Origin: Phoronis australis
Lineage: Eukaryota > Phoronida > Phoronidae
Direction: 5' to 3'
Assembly (NCBI GenBank): GCA_002633005.1
Contig: NMRA01000161.1
Coordinates: 326,101-375,048 of the forward strand
Length of the DNA stretch: 48,948 nucleotides
Shown here: piece by piece, positions 9,874-19,693 of the stretch
Position numbering within the stretch: position 1 is the first letter of the stretch
Layout of the letters: each line of letters opens with the position of its first letter
The notes under the pieces: generated by a model
Seen by the model: the letters and a program-made list of their open reading frames with translations, nothing else
The model's database searches: none
What the model was told of the DNA's origin: nothing
Translations under genes and position numbers: made by a program

Positions 9874-12800
9874 AACAACGTGTTATCAAGAAGTTGACCC
9901 TGTGCCATCATTTGCTCGTGATTTCTCACTTTCCTTTGAACTGTTAATGACAGCTGCGCACATTCGTTTTTAATGAAATATGATTTAAAATTTGAGGGTT
10001 TATCAGAATTCCTGTCTTCCTTGTTAAAATTCAAAACCAGAGGATGAAAATGATTCCAAGACCTTGCCTCTAAACGTCAGGTTTGATACTCTTAACTGCG
10101 ATCCCGCCAATTTAAATGCAAGAAGTGGTGCAATCCTCAGTCAGACAAGTACTACTGAACTTACCGGGCTTACTGTACAATTAGCCATAGAATCGTTTTC
10201 ATCCTCTGAAGACACCTATAGTTGGAAATTCATCTATTTTAAAACAAAAATAATATGATGAAAGGCGGGTCCTTGTTTCTGGTAAAAGCATAGTCCAGTA
10301 AAAATTGAGAAACCACTCCTGTTTCTCGATTTTGACAGTACCATCATGGGGCTCGTGCCCCCTCGGGCCACGCTTATACGGCCCAGGATATAGTAAACCA
10401 AAATGCGTTGTGTTTACTAAAATTGCTGGGTGCAGGTGACAGGCTTGTGACGTCATGTCATGGTGGTGGATTGGAAACGATATTTTCAGCCTAACCTAAT
10501 CCGTTCCAAACTTATCCGGAAGCCTAATTGCTCTGACATTGCCCCCTAAAAAAATGCCAAACGACCATTTATGCTTTTGACAACTTCTTTTGATTCCCCT
10601 CCGCTTATTTCTGTTTGCCGATTTATTTTTAGCGACTCACGAAATGACTATTCTACGACCTGTTGTTTGACTCTGCGACCGTCTCGTCTCCTTATGACTG
10701 GAAAAGGTTCTTCCTTTTATACAAAGGGCTCTCAGGGGAAAATCAACCTTTCCGGAAGGGTGCGTTTCACAAATTTAGTAATTTTCATCAATGTGTATGT
10801 TACACTTTCTGTATAGTACACACAACCGAATGCACCTTTTCTTTCGTCGAGAAGTTACCTTCGTCGTACATAAATTTTTGAAGCCGTACCAAAAAACGTG
10901 TTACACAATGTTCAGCAATTGAAGACTATAACAGCTACCGGAGTCAGAATTAATGCAACGAATTCTCACAGGAGAAATTCTTCGCAGCAATTTATACAAG
11001 AAGTGACGGATTTATGCGACATTTACACTTGTAATGTGTGTCGGTATAATAGAACGATAGAGACACTGTGATTTAGTGTCAGTAATGTCTTGCTAATTTA
11101 GGAACATTCCTCGATTTACAGGCTACCATTCTCGGTTAAATTTAAGATTTAAAATTTCACTGCTGTTGAAGTTGTTATCAGAAATACATTTCCAACCTAA
11201 CAATATAGCCAGTGTACTGTTAAATCTTCGTATGTGTAATAGTAAGAAGTAGATTTTTTTTGACAAAAATATTTTAACGCTCGTTGATGATTGAGATTCA
11301 CAAGCTAATTTGAAATCTTTTGTGGCTTCTTAAGAACATTCTGACACTTGAACACTTGCAACATCTATGTCACCGGTGGTCTTTGAGCCTTTTTTTATTT
11401 GAAAATAAAGCAGAACTCCATGCCTGCACCTAGGTAAATGTAGTTTGTTTTAGCTGTCGAATGACAGGATATTACACGATAACTCAAGATTGAATGCATG
11501 TGTGAGCATGTTTGAAAAAAACGCATTTTCTTTATTCAGTGCTAGTAATCGTTGAAGCGTAAGGTAGGAATTTTCAGCCATTGATGGCGTTGTTACATCT
11601 TGGCGATTTACAGTGTACATGTACCAGCGCGTAACGATAAATGAAAATCTTGGTGCGTACGCTTGCAAATATTTAATGAGAGAAGGACATGTTTGCATAA
11701 ATTATTAGCACAACAAGCAGGTCTCGTCAGCTGTAGTACTCTGAGGCTGTCACGAAATACATTGTACATGCGTGCCGGCATAGCCCGGTATATATGGACA
11801 TACATGTAAAACATGGCAAGGACTTTAACGCTTATGAAGGTCACTTCTGTTAAAGATCACCCTTTAGGGTAAATATAAATATTTGCCTGGGACAGAAAGC
11901 ACGTTATTGCGGTTAACTTAATGAAACAGTCTCATTTCTATACAGCGACTGAGAAATGGCAAACGAAATTCATCGTTACGTCAAAGTTCTGTCAAACGCT
12001 CGTATACATTGAACCAATTTGTAATATTGTAACGGTGCTTAAAGCAACACGCGATTGCACAAGAAATGTCGTGGAAACTTGACAAATAACGTTCGACCTT
12101 CTGAGTTATCCTCATCCTTGAGCTCAAGCATTGATCTAACATTTGTGGTAGTCAGCTTGTGCAAAGTTAATTTATCTGTGAATGTAGAACAGCAAAGTTA
12201 TACTGTACAGTACATGTATGTCTTAAGTTTTAAGAGTAAGATTATTCGTCTCACCACAAGGTGTATTTAGCGGTCTAACATTTCGGCGTCAATCACAAGA
12301 TAAGTTTTTTACCTCATTGAGAGAGGAGAGTTGAATTCGGGGAAGGCCTATCATGCAACCTGATGATTTTACATGGGTTAAAATAAAAGATATCCGCACT
12401 TTTTGTTTAGATCTTTAGACAAATAAATTCTGATAGTCTTCTGCTGGTTTTGCACTTCAGAGATTTAAAGCAGATTCCAAAACAAGACCGAGTGTTTCAA
12501 TCGTCACCTTTTCGCTGTCTACTCGAATTTCTTGTGTTTGTGACGTCAACTTAGCTCAGTCTCATGAAAGAAAACGTTCTACATCAGAGGAAAGGTTATC
12601 ACTGGTATAAGTTTGCTTTTCATTCAATATAAGTTACAATGAAATTGCAATGCTTTTACGTGTATAGCATTCAATGCAACTAACTAACGCAGAGACATGT
12701 TGTTAGCGTCATTGTTGAAAGTTTAGCCGCCTACTGAAGTTTACATGATGAGCGTGAGTATCACATAAGAACAAAAGATCAATAGAAATTGAATGAACTG

Positions 12801-13114
12801 CTACACGTATCTTTGGTAACACTAAATTGTTGTTGTCTTCGAGCACACGTTTTATATATGAAGAGTTAACGTTATGTAGGACCTCCAAAGTATTTTGTCA
12901 AATACATGTACCTACTGAACCGTGGATTTTAACTCGTTAAATGTATACACACATGCACACACACACACACACACACACGCACGCACGCACGCACGCACGC
13001 ACATATTCTGTAAGAAGAAAACTTGTAAAATTTGATGTTTGAGTTTAGTCCAGTCTGCAGTCAATTGGGTCACGTGGCAATGTCTCTTTAGAAAAAAAAT
13101 ATGTAAAAAGAAAG
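9874..13114. other. Intergenic, no gene recognised
   Basis: AT-rich sequence with only short frames in all six readings and no recognised domain. A CA/GCAC microsatellite lies at 12955-13002. An AATAAA near 11403 could end a long transcript of the 9118 ORF, but nothing else supports that. Confidence 0.5.
12955..13002. repeat. Microsatellite (CA)n(GCAC)n
   Basis: A CA run passes into a GCAC/ACGC run. The 70-codon minus-strand frame across it is an artefact of the repeat. Confidence 0.95.
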
Positions 13115-13596
13115 GTACATCCATTGCAACACAACAATTTCAGAAACATGAAATCATCTCGAAAACGCTGTAATTACGTTTATCTAAATTGTGATTTCCT
13201 TTACGTTTCCTCAGTTTTTCAGGAATACAAAAACTCATATTTTTGAAAGCAAATAGCCGGTGAATTTCTTTTTTTAATTTTTACCAATCTTCCATTGTTG
13301 GCGGTTCACCTTGTGTTTTTTAAAATTTAGAAAAAAAGGCACATTAATAATGAAACAAAAATACCCATAACAGAATGTAGATATTGAGCCATCCAGGAAC
13401 TTCATTTTATCATTATATCACCTGGTCTGCTGTACTGTATTTACATGTACATGTACCTTCGTTCCTTGAGCCTCGAAGATGTCTCGTATCCTTCGATGGG
13501 CTGATGTTGACTGTTAGTAGCGCGAACTTTGAGTGCTTGGGATCTGGTTTTGCTGGTGACACTGTCAATAATCTTGTTCCCTGCTGTCGGTAATTG

Positions 13597-13610
13597 TGGC
13601 GCCACCTATT
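13597..13610 (-). promoter_or_regulatory. CTCF-like motif in repeat copy 1
   Basis: On the minus strand the site reads AATAGGTGGCGCCA, close to the AGGTGGCGC core known for CTCF in animals. The partner at 15669 has lost the central CG (GACGCCACC). Motif resemblance only. Confidence 0.35.
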
Positions 13611-14340
13611 GGGAGAAGGTTTTAGGGATTTGATATAGTTACCTTGTTGTAACCCTGTGTCGAACCAGTTATTTTCTCTCCACAATACCTAAACATGTGC
13701 GAGACAGAATCTATCAAGAAACGTAAGTACCAACACGGAAGAGCTGCTGCGGAAGGAATTTCATCTGTGGTATTCAACAATTTGTATGATTCGACACTTG
13801 AGCTTAGACTCGAAGATATATTTTAGTGTTGTGGTTACCAAGTGCGGACTATGATTACTAGACAATCATCCACGTAAATTAAAATTTTCTCGAGTGCAGA
13901 ATAAAACACTAATCTTTAGTTTGTATGAAAGTAGAAAGGAGAACGTCAAAATAAGTTTCGAAATTGATTCCATGCACACAAATTAGATATTGGGGCCTGG
14001 ACTTCTAGTCGAAGCGTTAAAAGTATTTGTAGTTCGTAGTGGAATACATTGCCTTTGAGGAGACTTGCCCTACACGTATTTTAGTGTTGTTAAGTTGTTT
14101 TGGATTGAGGCAGTTAATATTAATTAGATGTAATGTTTTATGTTCAAAGTATCGTCAGTAAATTCTGAGTTGAATTTTGTGCATCCAAGCCATTGGTGAC
14201 AGTTTGATCTTGTGTTTTGCATCGTAATGCATCGTGAAGACTTGCCTGATCATTTTAGGTAAACATTTATTAGCTCAACCATAGTTTATGATACATGGAC
14301 CGCCAACTCTGTGTATAGACGAGATCTTACGCATAAGCCG

Positions 14341-14348
14341 TGACGTCA
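14341..14348. promoter_or_regulatory. CRE palindrome, copy 1
   Basis: Perfect TGACGTCA, the binding site of CREB/ATF-type bZIP factors, followed within 60 bp by an ETS-like CATCCGGCAAGT. Conserved in the second copy at 16414. Confidence 0.4.
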
Positions 14349-14744
14349 TTACACACTAGCGACACCTCGAAGATATAGCACTCATTACATCCGGCAAGTA
14401 CGTCGTCTGCTAATCATGGTTGTTTCGTCGGAATTTGGGTCGGCGATTTTGCCTAACTCACACCCGTGTTTAAATAAATTGAACGCTCGTAAAACGTTAA
14501 CTTCATATTAATACTCCAGAAATAACCATCAGGCCTACTCAAAAAGCAATCTTGCACTTCAACAACAGTTTACTTGACGTTTCATTTTAAGCTCGAATGC
14601 ACGTCGGTGCCGTTCAAACTTTCTGGACGCTACTGTTGAAAGACCGTGAACAATGTTTCACTACCGAAATTACTTTTTTCGTTGGACTGGGCAGTAATAT
14701 AGATGGAAGAATTTCCTGTCACAATACACTAACCGGAAGCTGAG

Positions 14745-14756
14745 GGTGGCGCCACC
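14745..14756. promoter_or_regulatory. Palindromic GGTGGCGCCACC, CTCF-like, copy 1
   Basis: A perfect 12-bp palindrome in which each strand carries the GGTGGCGC core. It lies 12 bp after an ETS-like ACCGGAAG. Conserved exactly in copy 2 at 16831-16842. Confidence 0.35.
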
Positions 14757-15086
14757 TCTACGATATTTCGCAAGAAAGTGTCAGAGTTAAGAATCTGTTG
14801 TCTATACATGTAATCTATGATTCAACCAACAAGTATATACATGCACAGCACTTTAAAATGTAATAAAGTACATTAAACAAATTAAAACACTACCGCTCCC
14901 TATAAAAATCAATTACTGTGCAAAAAAATAAGACCACCTTGCCTGGAATCACACTGGTGCTAATTTTTAATAATAAATAGTTTTCGAGGTTGCGGTAATC
15001 ACAAACCTGTAAATATGATTGAAGTTTGGGCTTAACGATTGTCATCTACGTCTATAGAAATGAAATTTCGCTCAGCAAATAATTGN

Positions 15087-15214
15087 GAGTCGGCACTGCG
15101 GGCGGCTGGCGGTCGGCTAATTTTTAGCCGACCGGTCGGCAAATTTGCCGACCGGTCGACGGCCGGCCGTCGACCAATTTCCGACCGGTCGGCCAAAAAT
15201 TCGTGATGTGTGCT
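15087..15214. repeat. GC-rich nested palindromes between the two copies
   Basis: Right after an N at 15086 the sequence becomes GC-rich and built from CCGACCGGTCGG units. A perfect 30-bp palindrome spans 15129-15158 (centre CAAATTTG), a perfect 20-bp palindrome GTCGACGGCCGGCCGTCGAC spans 15155-15174, and another CCGACCGGTCGG lies at 15181-15192. A further stem pairs GGTCGGCTAA with TTAGCCGACC. None of this is present beside the outer ends of the two large copies. Confidence 0.9.
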
Positions 15215-16413
15215 GTACATCCATTGCAACACAACAATTTCAGAAACATGAAATCATCTCGAAAACGCTGTAGTTACGTTTATCTAAACTGTTATTTCCT
15301 GTACGTTTCCTCAGTTTTTCAGGAATACAAAAACTCATATTTTTGAAAGTAAATAGCCGGTAAATTTCTTTTTTTAATTTTTACCAATCTTCCATTGTTG
15401 GCGGTTCACCTTGTGTTTTTTAAAATTTAGCAAAAAGAAAGGCACATTAATAACAAAACAAAAATACCCATAACAGAATGTAGATATTGAGCCATCCAGG
15501 AACTTCATGGTATTAGTACATCACCTGGTCTGCTGTACTGAGCCTCGAAGATGTCTCGTATCCTTCTATGCGCTGATGTTGACTATTAGTAGCGCGAACT
15601 TTGAATGCGTGGGATCTGGTTTTGCTGGTGACACTGTCAACAATCTTGTTCCCTGCTGTCGGTAATTGTGACGCCACCTATTGGATGAAGGTTTTAGGGA
15701 TTTGATATAGTTACCCTGTTGTAACCCTGTGTCGAACCAGTTATTTTCTCTGCACAATATCTTAACATGGGCGAGACAGAATCTATCAAAAAACGTAAAT
15801 ACCAACACGGAAGAGCTGCTGCTGAAGGAATTTCATCTGTGGTATTCAACAATTTGTATGATTCGACACTTGAGTTTAGACTCGAAGTTATATTTTAGTG
15901 TTGTGGTTACCAAGTGCGGACTATGATTACTAGACAATCATCCACGTAAATTATAATTTTCTCGAGTACAGAATAAGACACTAATCTCTAGTTTGTATGA
16001 AAGTAGAAAGGAGAACGTCAAAATAAGTTTCGAAATTGATTCCATGCACAAAAATTAGATCTTGGGGCTTGGACTTCTAGTCGAAGCGTTAAAAGTATTT
16101 GTAGTTCGTAGTGGAATATATTGCCGTTGTGGAGACTTGCCCTACATGTATTTTAGTGCTGTTAAGTTGTTTTGGATTGGGGCAGTTAATATTAATTAAA
16201 TGTAATGTTTTGTGTTCAAAGTATCGTCAGTAAATTCTGAGATGAATTTTGTGGATCCAAGCCATTGGTAACAGTCTGATCTTGTGTTTTGCATTGTAAT
16301 GCATCGTGAAGACTTGCCTGATCATTTTTAGGTAAACATTTATTAGCTCAACCATAGACTATAATACATGGACCGCCAACTCTGTGTATAGACGAGATCT
16401 TACGCATAAGCCG

Positions 16414-16421
16414 TGACGTCA
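16414..16421. promoter_or_regulatory. CRE palindrome, copy 2
   Basis: TGACGTCA conserved from copy 1, here followed by ACTTCCGGCAAGT, a better ETS/GABP-type core than in copy 1. Confidence 0.4.
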
Positions 16422-16830
16422 TTACTCACTAGCGACACCTGGAAGTTATAGCACCCATTACTTCCGGCAAGTACGTCGTCTGCTAATTATGGTCATTTCG
16501 TCGGAATTTGGGTCGGCGATTTTGCCTAACTCACACCCGGGTTTAAATAAATTGAACGCTCGTAAAACATTAAATTTTTACTTAAAGTTCATATTAATAC
16601 TCCAGAAATAACCATAAGGCCGACTCAAAAAGCAATCTTGCACTTCAACATCAGTTCACTTGACGTTTCATTTTAAGCTCGAATGCAAGTCGGTGCCGCT
16701 CAAACTTTCTGGACTCTACTGTTGGAAGACCGTGAACAATGTTTCACTGCCGAAATTACTTTTTTCGTTGTACCGGACAGTAATATAGATGGAAGAATTT
16801 TCCGTCACAATACACTAACCGGAAGTTGAG

Positions 16831-16842
16831 GGTGGCGCCACC
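16831..16842. promoter_or_regulatory. Palindromic GGTGGCGCCACC, CTCF-like, copy 2
   Basis: Identical to the copy 1 site, again just after an ETS-like ACCGGAAG. Confidence 0.35.
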
Positions 16843-17177
16843 TCTACGATATTTCGCAAGAGAGTGTCGGAGTTAAGAATCTGTTGTCTATAATCTATGA
16901 TTCAACCAACAAGTACATACATGCACAACACTTTGAAATCTAATAAAGTACATCAAACAAATTAAAACACTACGATCCCTATAAAAACCAATTACTGTGC
17001 AAAAAAAGACCACCTTGCCCGGAATCACACTAGTGCTAATTTTTAATAATAAACAGTTTTCCAGGTTGCGTAATCACAAACCTGTAAATATGATTGAAGT
17101 TTGGGCTTAACGATTGTCATCTACAGTACATGTACATGTACGTCTATAGAAATGAAATTTCGCTCAGCAAAGAATTG

Positions 17178-18257
17178 GCTTTACAACTTTCAGTCTACAC
17201 AATGGATCTTCAAACAAGGAGGTAGACGTATTAAATTGCAGAGGGATATTGCACGGATTTACATGTATCATCCATATTTCTAAACAACTTTAAAAATGCG
17301 GAACAAGTGAACATTCCCAATACAAGTGTAGAACTGTTTCTTCGTGTTGCTCACAGAAAGAACACAGACAAATGGCGAACACCCATTTTCTTTAAGCAAG
17401 TGTTTGTACCAATAAGTCTATGGTTGATACGGAATTGAAACCATCTGAGTCTGACATGGAAAGTACAATGGTAAATCACAGAATGATTATTTGTCCAAGA
17501 CTGAGTATCACCGACCAAGTTAATTTCTCTCTCCCGCTTCAGTTCAGGTTTGACAATTCGGAAATGAATAACTGATAGATTTTCCCGTTCCTTTATTTTC
17601 CGAGGATATTTGATAAAAATGTGGAGTGACTATATTACTTTAGTCTCTTAGATGATTCCACAAACGAAGTATTGAACTTCGAATTCCATAGTAATGAGTA
17701 ATATATACACAAAACGTACCGAGAGTGGCGTACATGAAGTAATAGCCCACGTGAGATTATTCCGGGTATCGACCTTCGGTCTTGCGCGGAATAATGTCGA
17801 ATGGGATATTACTTCATGTACACCAATCGAGATACATGTACTTTTTGTTTTTATCCCATACGCTTCGAATTCCAAAGTTTCTTTCATTTTTTCCGCAGAT
17901 TTTTAAACACTTCCACTAAAATGAGAATAGAAGCCTTCATTTGTCCGCTGGTTTGTTAATTCTTTAAGTACGAGTTGGATCTAATAATTGCTACAGTCGA
18001 ATTTTCTTTTGAAACTGAAGTCAATGCCAACACTATTTTGTGAAAATGAGTCGCACGATTTAAATCACTTATTTTTGTGCACGGGATTTTTTCGTTGTTG
18101 GATGGATTTAACGCTGAGCTAATTTTACATGGTAATGGAGTGTTGTATTTGTTAAGCATGACAAATGAAGGATACAGTGGTAAACTGTTTGTAAACCAGC
18201 GACCCAGACTGCATCCATCGATCACAAGCCTTTAAATTGACAATATCGGCGATAAAA
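17178..18257. other. Intergenic with one foldback element
   Basis: Apart from the foldback element at 17677-17875 I see no gene. The frames at 17648-17906 lie inside that element on both strands and are artefacts of its inverted repeat. The minus-strand frame at 17956-18225 has no domain. Confidence 0.5.
17677..17875. mobile_element. Foldback / MITE-like element, copy 1
   Basis: Two imperfect inverted arms of about 70 bp. The left runs from CTTCGAATTCC through ACAAAACGTACCGAGAGTGG to ACATGAAGTAATAGCCCA. The right is its approximate reverse complement, from TGGGATATTACTTCATGTAC to CGCTTCGAATTCC. An unrelated loop of about 50 bp separates them. Related sequence occurs at 27550-27640. No transposase is seen, so it is nonautonomous. 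Confidence 0.75.
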
Positions 18258-18428
18258 ATGAACAGTCCTCAAACAGATTCGAAAAAGGAACCTCCGCCGT
18301 TGAAGCCAAACGCACTGCTGGCTGAACTTAATCTCAGTCTCGACAATGGACTGGTACACACACCGGCCTTGACTCCAGTGAATATCTGCCAGAAGTGGCG
18401 GTTTCCAATGAAATCCCAAAAAATATAG
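18258..18428 (+). CDS. Small ORF of 56 codons with nearby poly(A) signal
   Basis: ATG in good context (ATAAAAATGA) opens MNSPQTDSKKEPPPLKPNAL and ends at TAG 18426-18428. The product would be small, hydrophilic, Pro/Ser-rich at the start, with a short amphipathic LLAELNLSLDNGL stretch. An AATAAA at 18585-18590 lies about 160 nt after the stop, which fits a short 3' UTR. The frame is open upstream as well, so it may be a terminal exon. No family recognised; could be a chance frame. Confidence 0.3.
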   Translation: MNSPQTDSKKEPPPLKPNALLAELNLSLDNGLVHTPALTPVNICQKWRFPMKSQKI

Positions 18429-18584
18429 ATTTTATATTTTCATAGCTCTGATCAACGCTGAAAACTCAAAAAAGTCCAACCCATCCAATAACAATTCCAT
18501 TAAAAAGGTAACGTACATGTACCGGAAAAAGGTTTCTAAGAATTGAAATTTATTAATCACTTACTGCACTGTATCATACCTGTA

Positions 18585-18590
18585 AATAAA
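18585..18590 (+). terminator. AATAAA polyadenylation-type signal
   Basis: Consensus hexamer followed by a GT-containing stretch, downstream of the 18258 ORF. Confidence 0.3.
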
Positions 18591-19620
18591 CTATGTGTAT
18601 CTCTTACATCAACGTGCTTAGACGCACACAGCACGCATGCACGCGCACGCACACGAGCACATTCACACACCTACAACAATACATAAATACAAACAAACAA
18701 GCGTTCGTATGTATATACATGCGTGCGTATGCACATACATGTACATGCATTACATACGTAAAGGCAGACAGGCATACACATTTCACTTTACCCAAGGAAG
18801 AGTGTAGTGTTTGATGACTTTCATGTTTTCGCCTACTTCGTTCCAATGTTGTAATGCATACATGTACGTGTTGTACATGTCAGTGTAGTGTGACATTCGG
18901 TAGTAGTAGTCACTGTCTCTGAGTGTCGCATACAGGGGTGCCACTGGTGATGTCACACTAAGCAAAATTAGTTCAAAATGACAGGGGACAATAAATGTAC
19001 AGTAGAATACTGCAGTTCACCTGTTAAGAGTTTGCTACTCGACTGCAAAAAATCTTAGACAACTACATGTAAACTGGTCACAGCTGGAGAACAATATACG
19101 TGGAGGGAGGAGCACACATACCCCCACCAGTTTGCAACGTGCTTATTCTGACCTTGTGTTTTGTACAAAAGAAATTTTCAAAAATTTTACGGAAGGCGAA
19201 TGAAGGCGAATTTGTCTTTGCCCCTCATCATTTTTAACATTCCCGCTGGCGGAATGTATCAGTGAGCACTTCTGAGCAGAAAAATAAATACATGTACTTC
19301 CCTCCAAAAAGTCATGAAATGAATATATGAAAAGAGAGCCTAAACAGAAATTCCTAATTTGTACCTAATGCTGTGGTGAACGCGTGCATGTTTGCGATAT
19401 TTGACCTGCACAAGGTTTAAGAGTGTGTACTACCATTACGATAAAGGTTTTACGACTTTCTTGATCTTAAAAAGGCGTTGACATTTTGGTAGGCTTCAAA
19501 TCAGTTTGAAGTCAAAACCGATAAAGTAGGTTTACAGTTTCTCAAGAAGCCGCATTAAATATTAAAACAATTTTTGAAAACAAGGCTCGTCACTGGTTCA
19601 CTTCAGTTGACATAGTCAGG
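18591..19620. other. Intergenic, CA-rich microsatellite, upstream region of the CUB-ZP gene
   Basis: Contains a degenerate CA/CATG-rich tract (about 18615-18780) and no gene. The last 60 bp before the CUB-ZP start contain an AT-rich TTAAATATTAAAAC at about 19554, which might serve as a TATA-like element, but nothing confirms a promoter. Confidence 0.4.
18615..18780. repeat. Degenerate CA / ACATGC-rich tract
   Basis: Low-complexity stretch of CACA, GCACG and ACATGTACATG units. The frames on both strands across it are repeat artefacts. Confidence 0.8.
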
Positions 19621-19693
19621 ATGAAACTTCAAGTGGCGGCAGCTGTGCTTGCTCATGTAAGAATAAGCGTATCCCTTTCGCTCATAAACACTT
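19621..19693 (+). CDS. CUB-ZP gene exon 1: signal peptide
   Basis: ATG with A at -3 starts MKLQVAAAVLAHVRISVSLS, a basic residue followed by a hydrophobic run, as in a secretory signal. A GTAAGA at 19657 could end the exon earlier, but only the GTAAGT at 19694 leaves the phase 1 required by exon 2 (junction codon T+GG, Trp). Confidence 0.75.

Larger units (their letters stand above)
13115..15085 (+). repeat. Large direct repeat, copy 1 (1,971 bp)
   Basis: From GTACATCCATTGCAACACAA this block is repeated, starting exactly 2,100 bp downstream (15215), with scattered substitutions and small indels. Several indels are gains or losses of TACATG-type units or short AT tracts. The block ends at CGCTCAGCAAATAATTG just before an N. 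It contains no long conserved frame: the minus-strand frame at 13413-13685 differs from its partner by indels. It carries two GCGCCACCT-type motifs, a full CRE palindrome (TGACGTCA at 14341) and ETS-like GGAA sites. Confidence 0.95.
15215..17177 (+). repeat. Large direct repeat, copy 2 (1,963 bp)
   Basis: Matches 13115-15085 along its whole length. Differences by eye include loss of an ACATGTACATGTACC stretch near 15540, gain of an AT-rich segment near 16573, and gain of TACATG units near 17125. It ends at CGCTCAGCAAAGAATTG and then passes into unrelated sequence. Noncoding as far as I can see. Confidence 0.95.

Noticed and set aside
9648-10034. 128-codon minus-strand frame
   Set aside because: Antisense shadow of the 251-codon frame at 9118-9873.
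12912-13124. 70-codon minus-strand frame rich in Cys/Val
   Set aside because: Translation of the CA/GCAC microsatellite.
13413-13685. Minus-strand frame present in both 1.97-kb copies (also 15566-15808)
   Set aside because: The frame is altered by indels between the copies, so coding is not preserved; it follows from the duplication.
13115-17177. Interpretation as an LTR retrotransposon with 2-kb LTRs
   Set aside because: No TG...CA ends, no primer-binding site or polypurine tract, no target-site duplication, and only about 130 bp between copies.
18593-18846. Frames on both strands over the CA-rich tract
   Set aside because: Low-complexity repeat artefacts with no domain.
19657-19693. Earlier donor GTAAGA ending exon 1 at 19656
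   Set aside because: It leaves phase 0, which would put exon 2 out of the CUB reading frame.
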